A stretch of 62,020 nucleotides of DNA from Chloroflexota bacterium (GTDB taxonomy: Bacteria > Chloroflexota > Dehalococcoidia > Lucifugimonadales > UBA826), in NCBI GenBank assembly GCA_003228105.1, contig QGNN01000005.1:1-62020 (forward strand), read 5' to 3'. A model generated the notes under the pieces. That model saw only the letters and a list, made by a program, of their open reading frames with translations. It searched no databases and was not told the origin of the DNA. Below are positions 54,100-62,020 of the stretch, piece by piece. The translations under genes were made by a program, and so were the position numbers. Within the stretch, counting starts at the first letter, position 1. Every line of letters begins with the position of its first letter.

Positions 54100-54516
54100 T
54101 CAATATGGTTTTGCTAGTTCTATTTTGGGGCATCGATTCATAACAACTTTTAATCCTGCTTTTTCAGCAAGATTTGCAGCTTCTTCGTTGATAATATCTA
54201 GTTGGGTCCATAATACTTTGGCGCCAATTTTTATGGCTTCTTCAGTAACTCTCAAAACCGCATCATTTGAACGAAAAACATCTACCATATCTACAGGTTC
54301 ATTGATTGAATTCAAGTCGCGAAAAAAATACCGACCCAAAATATTTTTCCCTATCTCATTAGGGTTGACTGGTATTACTTTATATCCATGATCTATTAAC
54401 GTTTTTATAACTTTATAGCTGTCACGCTGAGGTTTTAAACTAGCCCCTACAACTGCAATAGAATTAACTTCAGCCAATATCTCTCTTAAATATTCATCGG
54501 AATAATTATCAACCAT
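54100..54516 (-). CDS. CoA-binding domain protein (YccU-like)
   Basis: A 138-residue single-domain Rossmann protein of the CoA_binding_2 family. SIAVVGASLKPQRDSYKVIKTLIDHGYKVIPVNPN is the nucleotide-binding start, and LWTQLDIINEEAANLAEKAGLKVVMNRCPKIE is the typical end. Its role is not established; partners often involve acyl-CoA metabolism. It appears to be the first gene of the leftward run into the purine genes. The 76-base gap upstream holds no clear promoter. Confidence 0.88.
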   Translation of the reverse strand: MVDNYSDEYLREILAEVNSIAVVGASLKPQRDSYKVIKTLIDHGYKVIPVNPNEIGKNILGRYFFRDLNSINEPVDMVDVFRSNDAVLRVTEEAIKIGAKVLWTQLDIINEEAANLAEKAGLKVVMNRCPKIELAKPY

Positions 54517-54592
54517 TCTTTACTTCAGTTCATTCCCATTAATAGTTACGTAATTTAAAACCTTTTTATATAGGTTCCGGAGGGCATTTGAC

Positions 54593-55732
54593 TTACTCCT
54601 TATGAGGAGCAACTAAATACTTTTCACCCGTAGCTTGTTTTGCATAAGCTTTAATAGTTTCCGGCTGAAGCATTTCTTCAAAAGATATCTCCTGAGTGTA
54701 GTGACTAGCAAAAGTGGTTTTAATTTCTTTAACCACTCGCTCACGCATCTGTTGAAATTTTTCCATGCCAAATTTCCCTATCATTGGAGTTAAAAGCCAT
54801 CCCCCAAGTCCCCACTGCATACCAAATGATCTGTTCAGGATTGTAGGTAATTTATCTAGTACGCCGTAGATATAAACTTGTTTATAGGTATCTGAACCAT
54901 ATCGACTATATTCTTTGGTAATTTTGTTCGCGGCTATTTCCATTGCTGAGAGTATTTGCCCAACAAGCCTTCCTTCATTTCCTCCCCCTGTCGCATCAAA
55001 ACCTAAAGTAGCGCCAGTTGCTTCTAAAGCATCAACCAAACTCTCCATGAAGTAAGGCTCGCTAGTGTTACATATATGTTTTGCACCAAGATTTTTGAGA
55101 AGGTCCACTTGTTCAGATTTTCTAACGATATTTACAAGAGGAACGGAATCATCTTTACAGATTTTTACAAGCATTTGTCCTAGATTTGAGGCAGCAGCTG
55201 TATGTACTATGGCGCTGTGGTTTTCTAGGTTCATAGTTTCAATGAATCCTAAAGCAGTTAATGGATTTACAAATGAAGAGGCAGCTTCAGAAGAAGTTGT
55301 ATTGTCATCCATCACCAAACATCTGGTTGCTGGAACACATCTGTAATGGGAATACATAGCTCCTCCAGCGACACCAACAGTTTTTCCTATAAGTTCTTTT
55401 GCATTAGCGCCAGCATCTTCAATCACCCCACCACCTTCATTGCCTATTTTCATAGATTGACCCATTCTTGGAGTCATTGTTTTCATCAAGCCTTCATGGA
55501 TTTTCATTTTTGCTACCGTATCATCACCTGAGCCTGAAACACTCAGGCTATCAAGATCGGCTGCAAAACTTATAAGAAGCCCTAAATCCGATGGATTAAT
55601 AGGAGAAGCTTCTACTTTGATCAAAACTTCATTTTCTGAAGGCGTCGGTTTTTCTACGGTAGCAATAGAAATCTCTATATTCCCTTCATTGGTTACAGTT
55701 GATCTTATTTCTTTTGAAGTTTGCTCTGGCAT
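54593..55732 (-). CDS. zinc-independent MDR-family oxidoreductase (quinone-oxidoreductase-like)
   Basis: A 379-residue medium-chain dehydrogenase/reductase without the catalytic or structural zinc cysteines. The N-terminus has VLIKVEASPINPSDLGLL, as in quinone oxidoreductases and enoyl reductases. The cofactor site is AIVHTAAASNLGQMLVKICK, with AAxxxxG replacing GxGxxG, and FDATGGG follows. An insert of about 30 residues (around residues 58-85) is unusual. GGAG lies upstream of the ATG. It is probably transcribed alone, since 76 bases separate it from the next gene. Confidence 0.85.
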   Translation of the reverse strand: MPEQTSKEIRSTVTNEGNIEISIATVEKPTPSENEVLIKVEASPINPSDLGLLISFAADLDSLSVSGSGDDTVAKMKIHEGLMKTMTPRMGQSMKIGNEGGGVIEDAGANAKELIGKTVGVAGGAMYSHYRCVPATRCLVMDDNTTSSEAASSFVNPLTALGFIETMNLENHSAIVHTAAASNLGQMLVKICKDDSVPLVNIVRKSEQVDLLKNLGAKHICNTSEPYFMESLVDALEATGATLGFDATGGGNEGRLVGQILSAMEIAANKITKEYSRYGSDTYKQVYIYGVLDKLPTILNRSFGMQWGLGGWLLTPMIGKFGMEKFQQMRERVVKEIKTTFASHYTQEISFEEMLQPETIKAYAKQATGEKYLVAPHKE

Positions 55733-55851
55733 TCTTGTTTTTCCTTTTCACTCCTTCAACACATTCTTTAATTATTTAATTCATATAATAAAATTGATGC
55801 GAATCATGTCATAGTTAAAGACCAGTAGAACTAATATTTAAAACCCTATGC

Positions 55852-57522
55852 CTACTCCCACTCAATGGTGCCGGGAGGTTTGCTAGTTATATCGAAAACT
55901 ACTCTGTTCACATCAGGAACTTCGTTTGAGATACGACTGGAAATATTAGCCAAAACGTCATAAGGAAGCCGAGCCCAATCGGCAGTCATTGCGTCGTCAC
56001 TTTTCACCGCTCTTATAGCAATCACATGGCCGTACGTTCTGAAATCACCTGTAACACCTACTGACCTGGATCCTGTAAGCACTGCAAAAGTCTGCCATAG
56101 TTCGTTGTACAAACCATTTGCTTTTATCTCATCCATCACGATCCAATCAGCAGCCCTCAAAATTTCCAGCTTTTCTAATGTCACCTCTCCCATAATTCGA
56201 ATAGCCAATCCCGGACCTGGAAAAGGTTGCCTGAAGACCATCTCTTCCGGCAGTCCTAATTCCAAACCAACCTGTCGCACTTCATCTTTGAATAAATATC
56301 TTAGCGGCTCTACAAGCTCCATTTTCATATGCTCAGGAAGACCACCTACATTATGATGCGTTTTAATGGTCGCAGAAACAGAGTTGTCACTTGTTTTACT
56401 CTCAATTACATCTGGATATAATGTTCCCTGAGTCAAAAAATCAACTGTGCCTAATTTTGAGGCTTCTTCGTCAAAAACATTAATGAACTCTTCACCTATT
56501 GTCTTTCTCTTCCTTTCGGGGTCTATTACACCGGCTAGACCGGTAAGAAATCTTTCTGTCGATTCACTATAAATAAAGTTGATATTCATATACTTCTCAA
56601 AGGTTTCCCGTACACGGTCCGGTTCATCTCTTCTCATCAAGCCATTATTTACAAATATGCAAGTTAATTGGTCTCCGACCGCCCGATGAACTAAAGTTGC
56701 AGCTACTGCGGAATCCACTCCTCCTGAAAGGGCACATATCACTTTACCCTTCCCAACTTGCTCTTTGATCTTATTAATCGAATCGGATACAAAATTGCCA
56801 GGAGTCCATGTTTGCCCCATATTGCAGGTTTTTGTGAGGAAATTTTCGATAATATTTGAACCTTGCGGAGTGTGAACAACCTCTGGATGAAATTGTATTC
56901 CCAGAATACCTTTATTGTTGCCGATTACAGCAATTGGAGAATTATCTGTATGGGCCATTGATACAAATCCAGAAGGTAATTCAGTAACCTGATCAGCATG
57001 GCTCATCCAGACAGACAATGATTGAGGTAATCCCGTAAACAAAGATTCATTTGGTTTGTTTTGATGTAGTACCGCATGCCCGTATTCTTTCTTAGTTGAG
57101 GCAGCCACTTTACCACCCAATTGATGAACCAAAACCTGCATCCCGTAGCAAATTCCCAAAATTGGTAATCCTGATTCAAAGACCCATAAGGGAGCTAGAG
57201 GAGACGTTTCGTCATAAACACTAGCGGGTCCTCCTGAGAGTATGATCCCTTTGGGGTTTAAACCCTCGACAGCGTCCCATTCAGTGTTATGGGCAATGAT
57301 TTCACAATAAACACTACTTTCCCTCACTCTTCTAGCAATTAAGCGGCTATATTGGGATCCAAAGTCTACAATTAAAATAGATTCCCTCTGAGGTGATATT
57401 TCACCTTCGGAGGCCAATCCATATCCTGCTTTCTCTTGAGACATTTCAAGATAAGCTGAAACTTCAACATCGTCGCTAGAAGTTATACGACGAGTATTAT
57501 ATAATCCTTGATCTTCGTTCAT
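55852..57522 (-). CDS. guaA: GMP synthase (glutamine-hydrolysing)
   Basis: GuaA converts XMP to GMP. The 556-residue protein has a glutamine amidotransferase domain (ILIVDFGSQYSRLIARRVRE, nucleophile Cys in GICYGMQVLVHQLGG, His/Glu in QFHPEVVHT). The ATP pyrophosphatase domain follows (ALSGGVDSAVAATLVHRA), then the dimerisation domain ending in GTIEWE. About 47 residues precede the usual start of the family. The frame has an ATG at 57522 and another at 57441, and neither has a good ribosome site, so the true start is uncertain. Confidence 0.95.
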   Translation of the reverse strand: MNEDQGLYNTRRITSSDDVEVSAYLEMSQEKAGYGLASEGEISPQRESILIVDFGSQYSRLIARRVRESSVYCEIIAHNTEWDAVEGLNPKGIILSGGPASVYDETSPLAPLWVFESGLPILGICYGMQVLVHQLGGKVAASTKKEYGHAVLHQNKPNESLFTGLPQSLSVWMSHADQVTELPSGFVSMAHTDNSPIAVIGNNKGILGIQFHPEVVHTPQGSNIIENFLTKTCNMGQTWTPGNFVSDSINKIKEQVGKGKVICALSGGVDSAVAATLVHRAVGDQLTCIFVNNGLMRRDEPDRVRETFEKYMNINFIYSESTERFLTGLAGVIDPERKRKTIGEEFINVFDEEASKLGTVDFLTQGTLYPDVIESKTSDNSVSATIKTHHNVGGLPEHMKMELVEPLRYLFKDEVRQVGLELGLPEEMVFRQPFPGPGLAIRIMGEVTLEKLEILRAADWIVMDEIKANGLYNELWQTFAVLTGSRSVGVTGDFRTYGHVIAIRAVKSDDAMTADWARLPYDVLANISSRISNEVPDVNRVVFDITSKPPGTIEWE

Positions 57523-57591
57523 AATTGTGTCCTAAACGCCTATGTTATACTCGCCCAAAGTTAGCTCACAGGTGCAGCCATAACCACAGTA

Positions 57592-58212
57592 TTGCCCGCA
57601 AATAAAGATTCTTTGGAACGTGCTGCTAATATACTATTGGAAGGTGGTGTTGTCTGCATACCCACCGATACCGTATATGGAATTGCGGGTATAGCTACAG
57701 ACTCGATAGCAGTCTCAAAAGTGTTCGAAGTAAAACAAAGAGACCTCACCATAGCACTTCCAATTTTTATCAAAGATATATCTTCTCTGAACGATTTATC
57801 GAAATTTGTCCCTCCTATAGCCAAAGTTTTAGCCTCTAATTTCTGGCCCGGACCGCTGACTATGGTATTGGAAAAATCCGACTGCATACCCGATGTGACT
57901 ACAGGAGGCTTGAAAACTGCCGGGTTCCGTATACCTAACCATCAGATAGCAGTAAATCTATGTGAAAAAACGGGGAAACCCATTACTGGCACCAGTGCTA
58001 ATATCAGTGGCCAAAAAGCAGCCACCACAGCAGATGAGGCCCTACGCCAATTTAATGGTTCATCTCTTGATCTAATTCTCGATGGTGGTACATCTACCTC
58101 GTCACGGCCTTCCACGATAGTCCATTTTGAAGACAATGAGGTTAAACTGATAAGGCAAGGTGTTATAACTATGTCTGACATACAGAAACTGGTAGGTAAA
58201 AAGAGGGGTTAG
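57592..58212 (+). CDS. Sua5/YciO/YrdC-family L-threonylcarbamoyladenylate synthase
   Basis: A 206-residue YrdC-domain protein. It has GGVVCIPTDTVYGIAGIATDS at the N-terminus, the KxR-like VFEVKQRDLTIALPIFI, and GKPITGTSANISGQKAATTADEAL. It makes threonylcarbamoyl-AMP for t6A37 tRNA modification; the later MtaB step is encoded at 4.7 kb. The start is probably TTG at 57592, with no strong ribosome site. A possible promoter (TTGTGT at 57525, TATACT at 57546) lies in the 69-base spacer shared with guaA. It heads a four-gene run with gaps of 3-6 bases. Confidence 0.88.
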   Translation: MPANKDSLERAANILLEGGVVCIPTDTVYGIAGIATDSIAVSKVFEVKQRDLTIALPIFIKDISSLNDLSKFVPPIAKVLASNFWPGPLTMVLEKSDCIPDVTTGGLKTAGFRIPNHQIAVNLCEKTGKPITGTSANISGQKAATTADEALRQFNGSSLDLILDGGTSTSSRPSTIVHFEDNEVKLIRQGVITMSDIQKLVGKKRG

Positions 58213-58218
58213 TCCCAT

Positions 58219-59205
58219 ATGGAACCAGTAGATCAAATACAAGCGGAAATTGATCGTTTGATGAAAGATTATTTGGATTCAAAGTCTTTACCGCTCTACG
58301 ACATGCTGTCATACCACCTAGGAATCCATGGTTTAGACCCTGGTCTCACCATCTCAGAACGGGCCCATGGAATATTGCTACAAATTGCCGTAGAAACTCT
58401 GGGAGGGGACCCTTTACTGACTTTACCCGCTGCAATGTCTATAGAAATGGTTAATGCATTTTGTGAAATACATGACGACGTGCAGTCTGGAAACCCTACT
58501 CGGAATGGGCAAGATTCCCTTTGGTGGGTTTGGGGCCCAGCGCAGGCTATTAATGCCGGAGATGGAATGCATTCCATAGCTAGAATATCTCTTTTGAACT
58601 TAGATAGACAACATTTTTCAGATCGAACCTCTCATGCAGCATTGTCTTTTCTAGACAAAGGGGCCTTGGTGACATTTGAGGGCCGATATAGAGACTTGGA
58701 AATGCAAGAAAGAATTGATACTTCTGTAACAGCATATCTCGAAATGGCCGGTCAAAAAACAGGAGCTTTGTACGGTTCTGCGCTCTCAATGGCAGCAGGG
58801 TTATCGGGGCTCAGTTCCAAAGCCTGTGAAGGTTTGTTTCAGTCAGGCCACTTGATTGGGCAAGCGAAGCAAATAAAATTAGATATAAATCAGATTTGGA
58901 GCTCCGATTCAAACCAAAAAATAGATTTTTTGAACAAGAAAAAATTATTTCCTGTTATTGCCGCTTTGGAAAAAGCTACACCTTCTCAGAAAAGAAAATT
59001 AGGTGACGTCTATTTTAAACGAGTTCTTGAGGATTCTGACCTTGATGCCGTACTTGATGTCCTTAATGATCTGGGAGGGAAAGAGCCAGCGGAACTGCGA
59101 TATGTAAACGCGAAAGACGAGGCTTTATTAATCGTAAAGGAGAATGTCCCAAATAACCGTGCGGGGAACCTAATCGATTATTTAGAAAAAATTCTTGAGG
59201 AATGA
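58219..59205 (+). CDS. polyprenyl synthetase-family protein with degenerate Asp motifs
   Basis: A 328-residue all-alpha isoprenyl diphosphate synthase-fold protein. The first Asp-rich motif, normally DDxxD, reads DDVQS in FCEIHDDVQSGNPTRNG. The second, normally DDxxD/G after FQxx, reads LDINQ in AKQIKLDINQIWSSDS. The QAINAGDGM helix that follows the first motif is typical of the family. Loss of acidic residues in both magnesium sites suggests weak or absent prenyl transfer, or a non-catalytic subunit. It lies six bases after the Sua5-type gene and three bases before pgk. Confidence 0.85.
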   Translation: MEPVDQIQAEIDRLMKDYLDSKSLPLYDMLSYHLGIHGLDPGLTISERAHGILLQIAVETLGGDPLLTLPAAMSIEMVNAFCEIHDDVQSGNPTRNGQDSLWWVWGPAQAINAGDGMHSIARISLLNLDRQHFSDRTSHAALSFLDKGALVTFEGRYRDLEMQERIDTSVTAYLEMAGQKTGALYGSALSMAAGLSGLSSKACEGLFQSGHLIGQAKQIKLDINQIWSSDSNQKIDFLNKKKLFPVIAALEKATPSQKRKLGDVYFKRVLEDSDLDAVLDVLNDLGGKEPAELRYVNAKDEALLIVKENVPNNRAGNLIDYLEKILEE

Positions 59206-59208
59206 AAA

Positions 59209-60408
59209 ATGACCTCCAGACTAAGCATTGAAGATGTTGAAATATCTGGCCGAAGGGTTTTAGTGAGAGTTGACTACAATGTTCCTTTACAGGAAGGAAC
59301 TAGCGTCATATCCGACGACACACGCATCCGGGCTTCAATACCAACTTTAAGACATTTAATAGACGAAGGTTGTTCATTGGTATTGTGCTCCCATCTAGGA
59401 CGTCCCAAAGGTAAACGATATCCTGAATTGTCTTTAAAGCCAATCGCAAAAAGATTAGGCGAAATCCTGGAACAAAAGGTGCAGTTTGTTGATAATTGCG
59501 TATCGGAAGCAGCAGCAACTGCTGCCTTGAAGTTAGGTAAGGGTGAAATTCTACTATTAGAAAATTTGCGGTTTCATAGAGGTGAAGAAGAAAACAGCCT
59601 TGCTTTTGCAAAGCAGTTATCAGTATTAGCCGAAGTTTTCATAAACGATGCCTTTGGTACGGCTCACCGTGCCCACGCCTCTATTTCGGGTATAACAAAA
59701 TTCTTGCCTTCATATGCAGGTCTCCTTTTAAACAAAGAGGTCAATTACTTAGAAAATATCCTAGAAAACCCCAAATTACCCTTCACGGCTATACTGGGGG
59801 GAGCGAAGGTATCAGACAAGATTAAAGTCATCGATCGCCTAACGAAGATAGCAAACAACATCTGTATTGGAGGTGGGATGGCTGCCACCTTTTTGGCAGC
59901 CTCAAATAAAGGAATCGGAAATTCACCAATTGAAGCTAATTTTATTAACCAGGCGCAGATCTTGTTAAATAAAAAAGATTCAAACAACGTGAATTTAATT
60001 TTGCCTAATGATGTGGTGGTGATTAAAACTTTCCATAAGGATTCTGATTTCCTTGTAAAATCAGTTGATGATTTGGACGATGAGGACATTATTGTCGATA
60101 TAGGCCCGGCAACCGCGGACTATTACTCATCCATTATTCGAAAAAGTAAAACGATTCTTTGGAATGGACCCATGGGAGTATATGAATGGAGAAAAGCCAG
60201 CGCCGGCACGCATTCAGTGGCCAAGGCATTGGCAAAAGGAAGCATGTTATCGATAATTGGTGGAGGTTCAACGGTAGATGCTGTGAATTTTTTCGGTCTT
60301 CAAGCCCAGATGACGCATGTATCTACTGGCGGGGGAGCTTCCCTAGAGCTATTAGAAGGTAGAGACCTACCGGGAGTTGCTTCGTTGCGTCAGAAAACAA
60401 AGGGTTAA
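59209..60408 (+). CDS. pgk: phosphoglycerate kinase
   Basis: Pgk transfers phosphate between 1,3-bisphosphoglycerate and ADP in glycolysis. The 399-residue protein is complete: RRVLVRVDYNVPLQ with substrate Asp/Asn, LCSHLGRPKGKR, GGAKVSDKIKVIDRL, WNGPMGVYE and the nucleotide-binding GGGSTVDAVNFFG. The ATG lies three bases after the prenyl-synthase-like gene, and apgM follows by six bases. Confidence 0.97.
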   Translation: MTSRLSIEDVEISGRRVLVRVDYNVPLQEGTSVISDDTRIRASIPTLRHLIDEGCSLVLCSHLGRPKGKRYPELSLKPIAKRLGEILEQKVQFVDNCVSEAAATAALKLGKGEILLLENLRFHRGEEENSLAFAKQLSVLAEVFINDAFGTAHRAHASISGITKFLPSYAGLLLNKEVNYLENILENPKLPFTAILGGAKVSDKIKVIDRLTKIANNICIGGGMAATFLAASNKGIGNSPIEANFINQAQILLNKKDSNNVNLILPNDVVVIKTFHKDSDFLVKSVDDLDDEDIIVDIGPATADYYSSIIRKSKTILWNGPMGVYEWRKASAGTHSVAKALAKGSMLSIIGGGSTVDAVNFFGLQAQMTHVSTGGGASLELLEGRDLPGVASLRQKTKG

Positions 60409-60414
60409 GGAATT

Positions 60415-61626
60415 ATGATCGATTTCCAATATTTATCTAGTATCAAGAAACAAACTGCCTCCAAAATCGTCATGATAGTTGTCGATGGTCTAGGTGGAAT
60501 GACAAACCCTTCAACTGGCCAATCTGAATTAGAGGCTGCCGTGTTGCCAAACCTTGACCGGTTGGCCGCTAATAGTTCCTGCGGAGTAAGCACTCCGGTT
60601 CTTCCCGGTATAACCCCTGGCAGTGGTCCTGGGCACATGGCTTTGTTTGGATATAACCCTATTAAGTATCTCTTGGGCCGAGGGGTGCTAGAAGGGTTAG
60701 GAATTGGGGCTCCCATAGGAAAGGGAGATGTAGCCGCGAGAGGGAATTTTTGCCTTTTAAGCGATGATGGGAAGATTTTGGATCGACGTGCAGGCAGAAT
60801 TACAACCCAAGAGTGCGTGGAATTAGTAGAGTTACTCAAGCAAATTGAGATTCCAGGATTGGAAATCGAAATATATCCCGTTATGGATTACAGGTTTGTC
60901 CTGGTTTTCAAGGGAGAAGCCTCTTCTCCTAATGTTTCAGAAACCGATCCTCAAATTACAGGTGTTGCCCCTTTGGTCTCGAATCCAACCTCTGATGGAG
61001 GGACTGGTACAGCCTTGGCTGTTAATCTTTTTACCCAAAGAAGTATGGAAATACTCAAGGAACACAAAGGAAGTGCGAACGGCATCTTACTACGCGGTTT
61101 CTCAAATATCCCTGAATTGCCACATTTCGGCTCATCATATGCCCTGAATCCTGCAGCGATAGCCGCCTACCCAATGTATAGAGGGGTTGCCGGTCTTTTG
61201 GGTATGGAAGTACTCAACTCGAAACAAACTTTTGAGGATGAAATCAAGACCTTAGAAATGAACTTTTCTAAAGGTTACGATTATTTTTTCCTGCATTACA
61301 AACCTGCCGATAGTGCAGGGGAGGACGGAAATTTTAGCCGAAAAGTGGCTACGCTTGAGGAATTCGATAAAAAACTTGAACGGATTATCCAATTAGAACC
61401 TGACGTAATAGTGATATGCGGAGACCATTCAACGCCATCTTATGTCTCTTCTCACAGCTGGCACCCTGTACCTTTTTTGATCCACTCCAACTTATCCCAA
61501 GGTAAGGTTGGGGGCCAGTTCACAGAAAACAGCTGTCGGGAAGGCACCATAGGGGGTATCAGGGCCGAAGAACTTATGCTATTGGTTCTATCCCACGCAG
61601 GAAAACTTAACAAATTCGGCCCATAG
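60415..61626 (+). CDS. apgM: 2,3-bisphosphoglycerate-independent phosphoglycerate mutase (archaeal type)
   Basis: ApgM interconverts 3- and 2-phosphoglycerate. The 403-residue protein belongs to the alkaline-phosphatase superfamily. The metal Asp is in MIVVDGLGGM, the active-site Ser is in ITPGSGPGHMALFGYNP, the family insert has LGRGVLEGLGIGAPI, and the later metal ligands lie in VICGDHSTPS and HSWHPVPFLIHS. It is the ApgM form common in archaea and Chloroflexi, not GpmI. It is the last gene of the Sua5-pgk-apgM run. Confidence 0.95.
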   Translation: MIDFQYLSSIKKQTASKIVMIVVDGLGGMTNPSTGQSELEAAVLPNLDRLAANSSCGVSTPVLPGITPGSGPGHMALFGYNPIKYLLGRGVLEGLGIGAPIGKGDVAARGNFCLLSDDGKILDRRAGRITTQECVELVELLKQIEIPGLEIEIYPVMDYRFVLVFKGEASSPNVSETDPQITGVAPLVSNPTSDGGTGTALAVNLFTQRSMEILKEHKGSANGILLRGFSNIPELPHFGSSYALNPAAIAAYPMYRGVAGLLGMEVLNSKQTFEDEIKTLEMNFSKGYDYFFLHYKPADSAGEDGNFSRKVATLEEFDKKLERIIQLEPDVIVICGDHSTPSYVSSHSWHPVPFLIHSNLSQGKVGGQFTENSCREGTIGGIRAEELMLLVLSHAGKLNKFGP

Positions 61627-62020
61627 TACATTTCATCATCCGCTATCCTGTCTGAAACACAGAGAAATCTGCACATAATAAACCTTTATTAAACATTAAT
61701 TCATTCGTTATTTACTTACAATGTGAAACAATATTCCCTATTGATAATTTTGTCGTCTTACTGGCATATTCCCAATATGTCGAAGCAAATAATTCCTCAT
61801 ATTTACCTGATATCCATCTCACAAAACACCGAAAACCGACTTCTTTCCATAATCACCTTGATCACCAGGAATAAATGTAACTGTAGAGCTACGTTTCTTT
61901 AAAGCATAGGATATTCATGTAACTAACTCATCACATGAATATCCTATGTAAAATACCTGTCTCAAAGTATATAATTAGTTCAAATTAAACAAAACTAAAC
62001 AATAATTCCTTCTCAATATA
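61627..62020. other. 394-base region without a recognisable gene
   Basis: AT-rich sequence after apgM. I see no convincing coding frame, tRNA or riboswitch in it. It holds the perfect inverted repeat described separately and a short AATAAA-CC-TTTATT palindrome at 61677-61690. The next gene presumably starts beyond the window. Confidence 0.5.
61905..61948. repeat. perfect 16-bp inverted repeat downstream of apgM
   Basis: CATAGGATATTCATGT (61905-61920) and ACATGAATATCCTATG (61933-61948) are perfect reverse complements separated by 12 bases. The repeat lies about 280 bases after the apgM stop and is not followed by a T-run. It could be a bidirectional terminator, a regulator site or part of a repeat element. 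Confidence 0.6.

Noticed and set aside
1-62020. CRISPR arrays, insertion sequences, prophage or conjugative genes
   Set aside because: I found no regularly spaced repeats, transposase-like frames or structural phage genes in either strand.

Overview
The window looks like a chromosomal segment of a free-living bacterium, most plausibly a marine Chloroflexota of the SAR202 type. This is an inference from gene content, not from a marker gene. It rests on the moderate AT-richness (about 40% GC by eye), the Trp-containing Lgt motif seen in Actinobacteria/Chloroflexi-type enzymes, the split MetV/MetF methylenetetrahydrofolate reductase, and the load of oxidative catabolic families (flavin monooxygenase, enolase superfamily, CoA-transferase, NHL proteins, DUF1800, old yellow enzyme). 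I see no insertion sequence, phage gene, CRISPR array or rRNA. Two tRNA genes are present, tRNA-His(GTG) and tRNA-Arg(TCG).

Layout. 0-9.5 kb is mostly housekeeping: lgt, recJ and fabF, an unknown protein, mtaB, a class III aminotransferase, pepA, a small winged-helix regulator and tRNA-His. 9.6-15.7 kb holds stand-alone metabolic enzymes: an MBL-fold hydrolase, two related alpha/beta hydrolases, an RraA-like protein, an old yellow enzyme, an unknown small beta-rich protein with its own strong ribosome site and terminator, and a flavin-split-barrel protein. 15.8-18.3 kb has tRNA-Arg, an NHL protein and metV-metF. 18.3-26.2 kb is a catabolic island organised around a divergent promoter near 23.7 kb. 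Leftward run an enolase-superfamily dehydratase (broken by a frameshift), an MFS exporter/importer, an FAH-family hydrolase, a deletion remnant of a CaiB-type CoA-transferase and an LLM flavin monooxygenase. Rightward run a Gfo/Idh/MocA-like protein and an aminotransferase. 26.2-32.9 kb holds a methyltransferase, three more NHL proteins, a formaldehyde-dehydrogenase-like enzyme and a DUF1800 protein. 33-40 kb has guaC, a carboxyltransferase, an MFS transporter, an SGNH hydrolase, and a tightly packed SDR/DUF393/DUF2071 trio.

40-61.6 kb is biosynthetic. purE-purK and a TPR protein face away from a histidine operon (hisZ-hisG-[phospholipase-like gene]-hisD-hisC-hisB). That operon abuts, stop to stop, a leftward purine operon (CoA-binding protein, enoyl-CoA hydratase, amidohydrolase, purD, purB, purC, DUF3105 protein, purS). 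guaA follows, and diverging from it is a rightward operon of a Sua5-type protein, a polyprenyl-synthetase-like protein with degenerate Asp motifs, pgk and apgM. The last 394 bases carry no recognisable gene but contain a perfect 16-bp inverted repeat.

I did not find an obvious new defence or mobile system. The most interesting items are the two decayed catabolic genes in one operon, the degenerate prenyl synthase, the phospholipase-like gene wedged into the his operon by overlaps, the SDR and Gfo/Idh proteins with altered signature motifs, the NHL/DUF1800 neighbourhood, and several clean palindromes at gene boundaries.
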